64,000 nucleotides of DNA from Theobroma cacao (lineage: Eukaryota; Streptophyta; Magnoliopsida; Malvales; Malvaceae). Positions 35,950-47,735 of the stretch are shown one piece after another. The notes beneath the pieces are model-generated. The model did not search any database and was not told the DNA's origin. It saw only the letters and a program-made list of their open reading frames with translations. Each line of letters begins with the position of its first letter. Within the stretch, counting starts at the first letter, position 1. The stretch is from the NCBI RefSeq assembly GCF_000208745.1, contig NC_030858.1, positions 32,647,301 to 32,711,300 on the forward strand. Reading direction: 5' to 3'. The position numbers and the translations under genes are program-made.

Positions 35950-37560
35950 ACCTGTCACGACCCAATCTTGGATTCATGACCAGCGCAAAGATATCGAAGG
36001 AAATTACTTGCATAGGTATCAACAGGAATTACCCTCGTAACCCATGCAAGCCTAAATGGTGATTAAATCAAGTACTGATAAATGTACTAATCATAAACAT
36101 GATTAATTATATATAAGAAATTATATTAATCATCATGCACGTTCATGTGCTCAACACTGCAAAAGCAAATAAACATGAATCCGGGCTTTGGCCATCTTAT
36201 GGCGGAGACCACCCATAAGCCATCCCATGGCAAAACATTCAAAGTTTATCCATTACAAAGTATTAATTATTACATGGCATGATCACAGTCAATAAAACAT
36301 AACAGTCTAAAAACATAAGGACAAACTCAACTAGGAAAATACGACACCATAAAAGGGATGGCGCCTACTAGATGCCATGATAATCATCTACCAAATCAAC
36401 TACGAAAGACAACTCCTCCCAAATGGACAAAGAGCCAAGTAATCTACTGATTTGAAAAAGTAATGGGTAATAACGTGTGAGCCACAAAGACTCCATGAGC
36501 AGATACAGGGAAAGAGAACAAGCAAATAGGGAAGAGAATCTAGAAAATAAACTTTTAAAAACATGCAAATAGATAATAAATCAATATCTACAAAACCTAC
36601 CTTTTCAGGCACTAAAACAAATCGAGTCTCACTTACCAATTGTCCTCACTAGACATCTTTATTTACCGAGCATGTCAACAATCACTGGTTGTTAACCCAA
36701 CCAATTCCCTAACCTTGGAATTCGTTATTATTCCAACATCCTTAAGAAATATATATTTTTACTCACTTAAAGACCAATATCTTTCAACCAATTCAAAGAC
36801 GGATAGTTCCTTTTATAAAACTTAGTTGTAAAATAATTCATAAACCTTTTTAGAAAAATGTTTGCAAAATTTGGAAGTCAATCAAAAGTTCGATTAAAAC
36901 ATTATTTCAAGAATGTTTGAAACATAATTTGGGTGTTCTCAAGGCTTAGTTTCAAAAACAAAATCATTTCTTCTTTAGAAAAGTTTTTGAAAATGTTTAG
37001 TTTCACTATGCCTGATCTATCAATACATGGGACCTATGTATCGATAGATGACCACATCTATCGATAGTTTCCTCAAATTTATCGATAGATAGAAGACAAA
37101 ATACAATTCTGAAGGTTTTGTGTTGAATTTATTGATACTTAAGGAACAAGTATCGATAGATTAGCTACAAAGGGAAAAAATTCAACCTATAACTCATCAC
37201 TAGGACTTCAACTAAATCTATAAATCAACCATAGACAAGTATGCAACATATATACAACAAATTTACAATAGTTATAACACAATAAATGACTTCAATAAGG
37301 AATTCAACTATGTCTTAGTCTAAATCACCGCATTAGACATTCACTACTTAATCTTAGTCTTGACATTCACTACTTAATCTTAGTCTAAATCACCACATTA
37401 GATATTCATATTGCAGTACTTAATCTAAATCACCACATTAAACATTCAATCAAGCAAAATAGAGCTCTAACCAAGGACAATTAAATCACCTAGTGTTGTC
37501 ACACTAGAACCGAATACTCCATTTTTCTATGGCTAACAACTATTCATAAAAAGGGTAGTG
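35950..37560 (-). mobile_element. LTR-like segment, probably Ty3-gypsy type, minus strand
   Basis: It opens on the + strand with CTGTCACGACCCAATCTTGG, typical of reversed gypsy LTR ends in dicots. It carries several TATCGATAGAT motifs (37030-37165) and an irregular tandem repeat at 37314-37455. No coding region is visible. Motif order mirrors the + strand segment at 21.3-23.4 kb, so the two may be related families. Exact ends were not found. Confidence 0.45.
37314..37455. repeat. Irregular tandem repeat, about 40-bp units
   Basis: Copies of TTAGTCTAAATCACCACATT followed by AGACATTCACTACTTAATC recur three to four times with deletions. The array is inside the minus-strand LTR-like segment. Confidence 0.8.
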
Positions 37561-37674
37561 CTTCGTTAACTACCAATCCAGCAAATCCTTGAAAAATTCT
37601 CAACCAACTCAAACTAATCATTTTATCTCACATGGTTGGGTAAAAAGAGAAAAAAAAACTATTCCCATTCAACA

Positions 37675-37923
37675 ACATTTAATGCCATATTATTTGCCAC
37701 GTGACAATTGTCATCAAAAAGACATATCAATTGACCACGTGGCAAATGACATGACATAAAAGTGTTAACTATACCGTTGACTAACGAAAGTTAGTTAATA
37801 GTTAATGAGAGAAACTTATTTGATCTAAAATAAAATTTTAAGAGATTAATTGAACGCAATAAAAAGATAAAGGCTTAATTGACTTTTTTTATACAATTCA
37901 AGTGCTTATATGAATATTTAACC
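37675..37923 (-). repeat. Right arm of a ~250-bp inverted repeat pair
   Basis: Reverse complement of the element at 30783-31034. It ends TATATGAATATTTAACC. Shared landmarks include TTAATTGAACGCAATAAAAA, AAACTTATTTGAT, TTGACTAACGAAAGTTAGT and ATTATTTGCCACGTG. Confidence 0.85.
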
Positions 37924-40335
37924 TTTTTTATGCACTCTTAAATTAAACATTCATGTTACATGTGATTGAGATTTTTATTTCAATCATAATATCTCATAAC
38001 TCTAATAAATGTATAAATTCTAATGTCTTCAACAATTTAAAAAATATCTTATTCTTAAAAAGAAACCTAGCTAATCCTGTTAGCATATATGTATATAGTA
38101 AATTGTCACAACAATGAAAGCACATTAATTAAATATATATGTTTATGTAAAAATAATTGAAAGGAAAATATATTTCTACCGTCCAGGATCTACTTCTTTT
38201 GACGTCTTATCACATCAATTTATATCTTTATAACATCTTTCCGGACATTGTGGTTGAAATCAAATATTCTGCCACCATCTAACAGTCTTGAAATTATATT
38301 TTGAGAATACTAATTGTAACACAGTCCAAGATCAATATTTATGTCCTACCATTTGTGAACGACTTGGAATTGACACATACACGTGCATTAACGCATTCCA
38401 TGCCTCTTGCCTGCTTGTTTTCTCTTTTTCTTTATGTTTGTTCTCTCTCTTTCTTTTCATTGTATGAGAATAGAATCAACGGAGGCAGTATTCGAGGGTT
38501 AGAAGGAACAGTAAAAAGGTTCCCTAATAGAGCCAAAACATGTGTACGAAGAACCCCATCCCCCAAGAGAAAAGCATATTGCGTATCTAGCCAAAAAGCA
38601 TTTATTTCTTTCCTTTTTTGAATTCCATTCCATCATGCAGTGGCCATTGGCTATTGGCTATTGGCTATTGGCTATTGGCTCTTGGGCTCATCAATTCCAT
38701 GTCATGGGCTTTGGGGCCGATGCTATATATTCAATGAATATAAAAAAACAGGAAGTACTATATTTTTTCAGGTTCAACTTGATTTGATTTGATTGAAAAG
38801 CATAGATTTTAATGAAAAATAAATAAATAAAAAGTTATGGAAACTACGACAAGGAAACTGATTAGAAAGGCTGATAAGCAACCAAAGATCACAAAAACTG
38901 GTCAACTGCCCATGCGCACGGTTGCCCCACTTTGACATGAAATCCCATTACAAGCGTAGTATACTGCTTATTCCCCCAGTACATATAATTCTCAATTATA
39001 ACTATCTCTCTCCACCCAAATGCAATGTATATGAGCTGCCAGCTAACTAAGTTCAAGAACAAGGCTCCAAAATTTATTTTCCGTTTCGATATATCATTTA
39101 TGCACACATTTCCGAAACATGGATAAATACAGTTCATATTTGACATTTTCTTGTATGTCGCTATTCCTTATATGGCAAGGACCAGTGGTGATGATTTCTC
39201 ACCCATTGAATTATGCCGATTATGTTATATGGGATATCTTAAGGGCTTAATTTCTTTGTTTTTTCTGCTAGGATCAAGATCTATCTAAGAAAGATTTGAG
39301 GAACCCTTGATAGTGAACTTGAGTAGTTTTAATTATACTCTACAAGATGTATAGAAAAATGTTTTATACTAAAGGAATCCGTATAAAGAATCAATGGATG
39401 GTTTATATAGTTGTACAGCTACTCAATTTTCTTGATTTCTTTGTCACGTTTTTCATTCGCTAGGAACAAATTTTTTAGAGCCCATTGGACCAATTACCCC
39501 ACCCAACCTGTTCCCTAAAGTGGAAGGTTGGTCCAGACACACAAGGTCCAAGGACATCTAAGATTATTGGACCCCATCTGTGTATGTAAGTATGTAGATT
39601 CTGGAAATAGGAGTATAGGAGGATAAACGGGGTATGGGCGCCTGAGCTCAAACTCAGATTGCGGTATTGAAGGTTAAGATCATGTTGTGAACATCTTTGA
39701 GTAGGAAGGTTAGAGTTTATGGAATTCGATTTGGCTATTTTCCTTTTGATTTTTGAGGATAAAGGGATTGAAATTCAATTATATAAACAGAGGGAAGCAT
39801 CTACCACTTTTATTTTGGATAGCTTAAGCCCAACCACTTCCATAAAAGTTTATTTTGCCCAAAACTTTAGTTCAAGAGTTCAGGCCAACTCATCGTCCAA
39901 CCTACCTGTGAGTTGTGAATGCCTTTGATTATTTAACCAAAAAACAAGAGAGAGAAAGTATTAAGGAATAGCTTGAGTAGTAGTTAATTATTTTTATATC
40001 TTTCAAGTTTTACATATTTATTTGATTTTATGAAACATTTTTCATATGTGTTTATATGTTTCTGTTCGCAACCTTATCAAAAAAACAAAAGTTGTGGTAC
40101 TTCATAGCCGCTTTAAGTGCCCAACCTTCTCCACCAATAACCAGCAGGCAGCAAAAACGAGCTCTACCTAACACTCTGTCCATCTTTCAGCACAAACAAA
40201 CAAAAGGGTTGTTTAAAAGCCCGGCTTTTTGGACAGCCGAGTTTTCTAAAGCGTTTTCACTTCAGCTGAAAAAAGTGATCGTTTTTCTGTTCCGAGCTTT
40301 GGGGTCCTTTTTTTGTTCCCTCGAAATTTCCGGCA
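37924..40335. other. Upstream region of the SSL gene
   Basis: No coding exon is supported. A five-unit ATTGGCT repeat lies at 38645-38680. The last 200-300 bases before 40336 are less AT-rich and probably hold the promoter and 5' leader of the SSL gene. I saw no clear TATA box. Confidence 0.5.
38645..38680. repeat. Five tandem ATTGGCT units (CCAAT-type)
   Basis: Seven-base units repeated head to tail. On the minus strand each reads AGCCAAT, the CCAAT-box core. It lies about 1.65 kb upstream of the SSL start codon. Confidence 0.9.
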
Positions 40336-43300
40336 ATGACGCCATTGGGAATTCTTGGTATACTGTTTCTGCTGCTTGCTTTATACTGTGGGATAGACCC
40401 TTTTAAGCACAGTGCAATCTCAGGATTTCCTGACTTTGAGGCTTACAAGGTGGATATGCCTTCATGGGAACTGTCTCCGACGGTGAGGGACAAGGATAAT
40501 TTGCTTCAGAAATCAGAGATTAAGTTCTTGAACCAGATTCAGGGCCCGGAGAGCATCGCGTTTGACCCTCTTGGACGTGGTCCTTACACTGGTGTTGCTG
40601 ATGGTCGGATTCTCTTCTGGGATGGAGAAAAATGGAAGGATTTTGCTTATACTTCAAGCAATAGGTGAGTTTTCAAGTTCTTGCTGATGGGTTTATGGGG
40701 TTTTTTTTGTCCCTTCTTTTTTTTTTTTTTTGGTTGCAGAATTAGCTTATGCTATATAGTCGTATTTTAGATACCTGGTAAGTAATCATTTTTATTTTCT
40801 ACTTGGTAGAAATTTCTATTAAAAATACGAAATGCATCTTCATGAAAATGAAGTTATTTGATTTTGAACATAATTTGAAATATCAGCTGGGAATTATTTT
40901 CTTTAGTTAAGGAGTTTTTTGAAAGTGGTTGAACACTGAATTAAAAGCCAATGAAACGATTTACACTGTTAAAAATGGTCTTCATCAATTGAGATTTAGA
41001 AAACTTTTCCTATTAATGAAAAATTATAAAAGAGGCATATCTTTCAACTTTTCGTCTTTCTTAAACTGCTAGTCAGTAAATTGTAGCTGTAATAAAGTTA
41101 AAAGTTGTTGAAGTAATGTAATTATTCTGTCAGATGGCAGTAGAAAGTTGGTCTGGTTTTCTGCTATGCTATGTGTTTTTCTTGTTGCTGATTTCTTGGA
41201 AAATCTCTCCAACTGCAAGCAGTGTTTTTGGGCATTTACTGTCAAAATATTACCCTCATAATCATTTAACTTATGTAATTTGGGATCAGGTCAGAACTAT
41301 GTAACCCAAAGCCATCACCACTGAGTTACCTGCCAAATGAGCATATCTGTGGCAGGCCTTTGGGCCTTCGATTTGATAAGAACACTGGAGATTTATACAT
41401 TGCGGATGCATATTTGGGGTTGTTCAAGGTGGGTCCGGAAGGCGGATTAGCAACATCACTTGTAACCGAGGCAGAAGGGGTGCCACTGAGGTTTACCAAC
41501 GACCTTGACATTGATGATGAAGGAAACATATATTTTACTGATAGCAGCAGCATATACCAGAGGAGGTAGGCTTCTGATGATATTTTTCTTTCTAAGATGT
41601 AGACAATAATTTTGTTGAAACTGTTAGTACTTTTAGAAAAATCATGAATTGCTGAAGCATTTATTGAAACACAAGGGCATAGAAATGTCACCTAATCTCT
41701 AGGTCATGAACAGGATGCACAGAACACTATCATTTTGTTGCAACTTTAGCAATATTAACAAGCTGCTCCATAGAACTGACTCTAGCTGTGGGAAGGAATG
41801 TCCCAAACCTTGTTGAGACTAGAGGGTTCTCCATATACACAGTTTTTTTATTTAATTGATACTTCCTATTTACACTATGTCTCTAATTTGGGTGAAAATC
41901 ATTTAATTCACCGTGCTTATAAATTGTCTGATTGTTTTGTCTGTGTATCCATCCCTGAGCACTTAAGGGTGTAATTCACATGCTATGAGATGCTTGAGAA
42001 TCATGCATAGTTTTGTGTGTGACGCTTGGATGTGTGCCAGCTTTTAAACTGTTGGAAGTGTTTGTTAAAAAGAAGAACTCTTGGTAAAGGATAGCACTTT
42101 GAAATATCCAATTGATTTTCATAGATAAAAATTTATATATTCTAACCATTGACATATTGAAACTCTGCAAATCCCTACTTAAAACCATCTTTATAAATTT
42201 AGTTATGCTTATTTTGATCGAAGTGTGAACCTTCCAAGAGTACATTTGCAACTTCTGAGAGTGAAACTGAGCAAATTTTCTGTTGCTCCAGCAACGTTGC
42301 ATTGTATATATATGTTCCTCCCATTTAAGACCCCATCATGCAGATTATCAGTTGGTACTAACACAGTAATAATGTTCAGGAACTTCATGCAGCTGGTTTT
42401 TTCTTCTGAGAGTAGTGGGAGGCTTCTGAAGTATAATCCACACACAAAGGAAGCCACTGTCCTTGTGAGAAATATCCAATTTCCTAATGGTGTATCCTTA
42501 AGCAATGATGGTTCTTTTCTTGTCTTTTGTGAAGGATGTCTCGGCAGGTCAGCTTGCTTCTAAATTTACTTGCCTTTGATGTGCCCTAGCCAATACTAAA
42601 TTTACTCGAAAGCTTTTCATATAGATTTAAATCTGAAGCCAATACTAAAGCTTTTCATTTAGATTTAAGTCCAATGATGGCTTTTAACACTGCTAGCACC
42701 ATTTTGCTTCAACTGATGCATTGAAAGCGCATACTGCCCAAAAAGAGGGGAAAATAAAAGCAGGTAGATTCTGCTTTGGGAATTTTGAAAAGACCATATT
42801 AGATAATGGAAGTTGCAACAGGTGTTTTGAAGTTTTTTTTTATTCACTTTAAGTGCTTGTTTGGCCTGGCTTTTTTTTAGCTTATCTACATCTCAAATGC
42901 AAAAGTCAGGTCAAACATAAATTTTGATAAGCTCTTAAAAATTTCAAAGAATAAAATTTTGAAAAAAAAAAAGCTTCTGAAAAAGCTCCTGTGAGGGGTT
43001 TTTTCTTCTCTTCTTTTAAAAATGCAAGAGAATTTTTATTTTTGTTTCAAAAATATTCTCATCTGTTAAATATAATTACAATATTACTTTCTCAAAAAAA
43101 AATACCCTTTATGATAATTTTAATTAAAATTATAACTTATAAAAAAGAATTTATAAAAAGAAATTTACCAAACAATTTTAACTTAATTTTAAAAGTTATT
43201 ATTTTTCATAAAAGTTTTATAATAGCTTTTAAGTTGTAAAAAAATAAGCCAAACAGGCTCTATCATGTTTGAGTCGTGTTGCAATATGATTCTGATCAAA

Positions 43301-43913
43301 TTTGGGCAAATAGGCTATATGCTATTATGAGGACAAAAGTAATAAAAGCGGCATTTTTTTTGTAGTTTGCTTTGATCGTTAAGTGCTAGGATTCCAGAGG
43401 AGATGTAGATTTTAAGAAACTCTCATGAGCATTCAAACCTCAGTTCTTAATAGTTGAAGAAATAACTATTACCTGTTTCTATGTGATGGTTTGATATCTG
43501 TTAAATGCAGATTACACAAGTACTGGTTGAAAGGTGAGAAAGCAGGGACTTCAGAGGTATTTGCCATCTTACCAGGATTTCCTGACAATGTCCGCACGAA
43601 TAAAGATGGCGAATTTTGGGTAGCAATTCACTGTCGCAGGTCCATTTACGCTCATGTATTGGGATTATACCCAAAACTTAGGAAATTCCTTTTAAAGCTC
43701 CCCATCTCTTCAAAGATTCAATACCTGCTTCATGTTGGGGGTAAGTTGCATGCAATAGTTGTCAAATACAGCCCAGAGGGAAAGCTGTTACAGGTTTTAG
43801 AGGATAGTGAGGGAAAGGTTGTCAGAGCAGTTAGCGAAGTTGAAGAGAGGGACGGCAAACTATGGATGGGGAGTGTTCTCATGCCGTTTGTTGCAGTTTA
43901 CGACTTGGCTTAA
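40336..43913 (+). CDS. Strictosidine synthase-like protein, 4 exons, complete
   Basis: Six-bladed beta-propeller of the strictosidine synthase-like / calcium-dependent phosphotriesterase superfamily. Exons 40336-40664, 41290-41565, 42380-42547 and 43511-43913 total 1176 nt (391 aa). All three introns interrupt an AG|G or AG|A Arg codon. An N-terminal hydrophobic stretch (GILGILFLLLALYCG) suggests a signal peptide or anchor into the secretory pathway or vacuole. Conserved motifs include QGPESIAFDPLGRGPYTGVA, CGRPLGLRFDKNTGDLYIAD, FTNDLDIDDEGNIYFTDSS, FPNGVSLSNDGSFLVFCEG, LPGFPDNVRTN and a C-terminal KLWMGSVLMPFVAVYDL. Most members of this clade lack the catalytic Glu of true strictosidine synthase, so alkaloid synthesis should not be assumed; substrate unknown. 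Intron 3 carries a MITE-like element. Confidence 0.96.
42849..43262. mobile_element. MITE-like element in SSL intron 3
   Basis: About 410 bases bounded by matching inverted ends: GTGCTTGTTTGGCCTGGCTT on the left and the reverse complement of AAGCCAAACAGGCTC on the right. A T-run and an A-run sit just inside. The interior is AT-rich and non-coding. The GCTTGTTTGGC end is typical of hAT-type miniature elements in dicots. The target duplication is not clear. Confidence 0.65.
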
Positions 43914-44875
43914 GTTGACTCACTTGGCATGCTGAATGTGGCCATCTTCATTTTTGGCTTTGTTTCCCCATGAAAAGTCAGAATCTTTGAAGATCTGAAT
44001 TGTGCCACTGCAGTATACATCTTTTAATTTGATTTCTAGGTGTATACTTGTTATCGGTATGGCTTTATCAGAAAGAAGTTAAGACTTTATTACTGCAATT
44101 GCAAGATTTCTTGTTTAAACAACAGTCAAACAACCTCCTTCCCTGCCCCGGACATAGTTTATGTCTCCAACAATTAATCCTGCTTGAATAACCTCCTCTT
44201 TTTTTCTTTTTTTTGTTCTCTTTACTTGTCTAATGCCTGAGGAAACACAATGAGAATAGTTCTTCCATGGCAGGACTTCATCCTAGATAATCAAATACAA
44301 CTACCAAGAGACCATTAAGCCAAAAATAAATTAAAACAGAAAAAAAAAAAAGAAAAAAAAGAAAGGGAAACTCACTGGCATAGGATCTGAGTTTCATGCA
44401 GCCTATATTGCAGAAGACCCAATGCTTAGGATTATTATCAGAATATAATATCTTCATTAGTTGTAAAAAACAAACTTCTTACTTATGGCTTGCTAAGAAC
44501 TGTGTCAAATTTGTTCAAAAATTTTCATTTAGACAGTGATTGAATTGGTAAATTTTTGAAGAAAGACTTCATTTTAATGGTGGTAAAAACTGCTTGAGGA
44601 AAACTCCAATGTATTTGGTTTTTCCATTAATTCAAACAATCTTTAGTTAGCCAGATGAATTTGTTGATTCTTACATTCATAATCCAAATAAATCTAAAAT
44701 CTATGAATACATTGAATATTTTTAATATCTTAAATAAGCAATCATAATATGAAATTATTGCTAACAGTATGGGATATTAAATATCTCTTATTTATTTTAT
44801 TGTTATAATTAAAATCGTAATTAATTTATCTAAAAAATTTATAATTAAAAAATTAGCATAATATTCAAAAAATAC
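43914..44875. other. SSL 3' flank
   Basis: It contains the SSL 3' UTR and AT-rich DNA with an A-rich run at 44338-44365. No further gene seen. Confidence 0.5.
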
Positions 44876-45290
44876 CTGAATTATTTAAAAAATTTTAAAT
44901 AAAATTTTATTCTTTTATTGTATTCAATTAAATTATTATTTTTATTTTAAGTGAAATAAATTTTTATAAATTAATTATCATTAATCAAAATGTTCATTGT
45001 TATTTTATATTAATATAACGTTGACATGATGTTAATGTGAAAGACGAAAAATATTATAATATTATATTATCATATTATATCAATATACTATATCTCCATC
45101 AATTATAACATATTAATATGTTATGTTAATGTCACGTCAATATTACGAGACAATAAGTGATATTTTGATTAATAAAACTATTAATTATAAAAGTTTATTT
45201 GAATTAAACTAAAATTTAAAATTTATTTAACTCAAAATAAAAATAAAAATAATAAATATATAAAATTTATTTAAACTTTTTTAAATATTA
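44876..45290. mobile_element. Foldback/MITE-like inverted repeat upstream of SDH6
   Basis: The left arm (about 44876-45043) and right arm (about 45113-45290) are imperfect reverse complements. Shared landmarks include TTTAAATAAA, TTTTTATTTTAAGTGAAAT (left) against ATTTTTATTTTGAGTTAAAT (right, reversed), ATTAATCAAAAT, and GACATGATGTTAATGT against GACGTGACATTAACAT. The spacer is about 70 bases. Arm text also resembles the larger inverted arms at 30.8 and 37.9 kb. It ends about 180 bases before the SDH6 start codon. Confidence 0.75.
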
Positions 45291-45467
45291 TGGCAAAAAT
45301 TTGACACGTGAAAATATAATTGGTGAGTGCCCTCATTGTACAGGATCTGAACCGCACCCCATCTAAAAGCAGGAAGGCCGAGGATTCCACTAAGAGAAGC
45401 GAGAGATCAATTAATTCGATAGAAAAGAGGGAGAAAAAAAAATAAGAAACGAAGAAGAGGAGAAAAA

Positions 45468-47735
45468 ATGGGGGAGTCATCATCAGAGTCATTCTTGAAG
45501 AAGTACTGGGAAGGCTACAGAGACTTCTGGGCAGAGCGATTTCCGTTCACTGAAATCTATTCAAGATTCATCAAACGTGAAGAGTCTCTTCCTCCTTGGT
45601 CTGAATCCGATGTCCATGAGTTCATCGCTTCTGATCCCGTTCATGGCCCCACCGTAATCATTTCCTTCTTTTTCACTTTTGGGATGTTTTTTCGTATTGC
45701 GTTCTTTGATTTAGTTCAAATTTTAGCAGATTTAATCATTTTTACTATACCCTTTTCTTTTATTCTTGTTTTCTTACTGATTTTTGTTTTCAAAATATTA
45801 TCTGTACCTCAGCTTTTTGATATAGTTGGGATATGTTTACCGTTGGGAGAAATTCAAGATCAGTTTCTTTTCTTTTTAGCTTCTTTAATAATTATTTCCT
45901 GGTACCCTTTTCGTATTTCTTTTATTCTTCCTGATTTGAAAATAGTTTCTTTTCCTCTTCGTGTACAAGCTTTTGTTTTGATTTATTATGGGGTGGAGTT
46001 TATAGGTTAGAATTATTGGGTTTTCCTGACTTGCTAAGCTACACTGTAGAGCTTCTGGGTATTTGAGTTAGTTTTAGTTGGAGAGAAGGTCATATCAATG
46101 CAAATTTCAGTATGTTTATATATATGAACATATTTCTATCTCAGTGCTCTCCTTGTGATTTTATCTTAAAGTCTTTGCAAATGTTAAAGCTTGAAAGTAG
46201 TAACAAGAGTGGGATTTTTTTAATTGATTTAAAGTTTATTGGGTAAGTTATTGTTAAAGATTGAATAGTATTTCCTTAAGGTAGATATACGCAGATAAAG
46301 TTATTGCCGCTTCATTATGGTAGTAGCAATACTACAACATACTTTCCTGCAAATGCTTAATTTTGTTGTCTCGTTTTTCAGTTGAAGACTGCTAGGAATG
46401 CAACAAACATTGCCTTAGCAGGAGGTGCCATTGGAGCAATATCAACTGCTGGTTTGGCCTGGAAATATTCAAGGAGTTTACATGGTAATCTACTTCATAT
46501 TCTCTTTGGTCAAAACCTTTTATGCTGTAAAGTAGTTGGAAGAAAAGTCAAACTATGGATTTCTATGAATATGAAAATCCCAGTTTCTTTAAGAATTAGG
46601 AGAGCATGTGGGAGGATGCCCCTTTTGTGGATTGCATTGTTAAGCTAATATGAATATATAATACTATCAGGAATTCACGTATGATTTCCAATAGGTAGTG
46701 AAAGAAGGTTATGAGGCAATGGTAAGTACATAAACCATCTCTCTGTTCTGTATGAGTCATAATCTCTTTTGTTTTATGTGTTCTCCTTGTAAACTGATGT
46801 TCTTTAGTTTCTTAGAAGTTTTTTCTGTCTTCTTGGCCTGTCTAGGTCTTACTAGTGGCTTTCTTTGCTGTTTTGGGAGCACTATTAGTACTAGGCGATG
46901 GTCTAGCTTGTTTCCTGGCTTGTGGTTTTCTTTTTCGTTCATGCTTTCATTCTTTATTTCTGTTTGGTCCGATGAGAAATAATAATTTAGTTGAAGTAGA
47001 TCAGCAGGAGAGACACCAAAGATTGAACGAGAAAATACAATTTAGCCGAGTATTCCAGATACAAGAACATGAAAAAGCTTGAGAAGGATGAAAGTTAGTA
47101 GAAATGAGAAACCAAGAATATACTTATTTTAAAATGTCTATTTGAGTTAGCTGCTGGCTTAAAATGCCTTCCTTTGTCCCGTATGTATTCCCTTACATAA
47201 AATCATCTCTGAACTGGAATTTAGTACTCTTCACAGGAATGGAAGGTGTTCCAAGGGGCTTGCCCCCTATGCCCTACCCCATCCCACTACAGCATGCAAT
47301 TACCTTGCGATTATAATTTTGCTTTGTAAGTCCTATATAATGCTCACCTGTATAGTTTCAGTTGGACTTAAATTGATGGATGGTGTAAAAGAGTTAGAAC
47401 CTTGGCTGGATTGAGTGTGGTGGTCATAGGACTCGTTTCTGCATTAGTCATTCCAAAACTTTGCATTCACAAAAACATTCTTTGTTGCAATTTTTTCCTG
47501 TATTATAAATCACGGTTACAACTTGGTTTGTCTGATGTCATGAGACAAAGGAAAGCTTCTCACCCCTATTTTTCTGTTAGGTGCTGGACTGTCTTTCGCA
47601 GCAGGAGCTGTCTTTGGTTGGACATTTGGACAAGAAATTGCAAACCACTGGTATCAACTCTACAGGTTGGACACAATGGCTGCGCAGGTCAAATTTCTGG
47701 AGTGGTGGGAAAGCAAGTGTCAGAGGCGGTCTTGA
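45468..47735 (+). CDS. SDH6: Succinate dehydrogenase subunit 6, mitochondrial (SDH6), 3 exons, complete
   Basis: Plant-specific small subunit co-purifying with mitochondrial complex II (succinate:ubiquinone oxidoreductase); its exact role is unknown. Exons 45468-45653, 46382-46484 and 47581-47735 total 444 nt (147 aa). The protein begins MGESSSESFLKKYWEGYRDF and continues with WAERFPFTEIYSRFI, PPWSESDVHEFIASDPVHGP, LKTARNATNIALAGG, AGLAWKYSRSLHG, VFGWTFGQEIANHWYQLYRL and a DTMAAQVKFLEWWESK tail. Two Gly/Ala-rich stretches (about residues 70-88 and 98-115) could be membrane segments. No classical cleavable presequence is obvious, as in the Arabidopsis protein I recall (At1g08480). The ATG is the first in a purine-rich leader. 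AATAAA occurs at 47912-47917. The gene faces RHF2A tail to tail. Family identity is firm. Confidence 0.95.

Noticed and set aside
38301..38621. Frame of 106 codons upstream of SSL
   Set aside because: No conserved motif, no splice partner and low-complexity Ser/Phe start; treated as chance.
45654..46010. Continuation of the SDH6 frame to 180 codons rich in Phe and Leu
   Set aside because: Read-through into intron 1 after the GT donor at 45654. Exon 2 restores the conserved protein.
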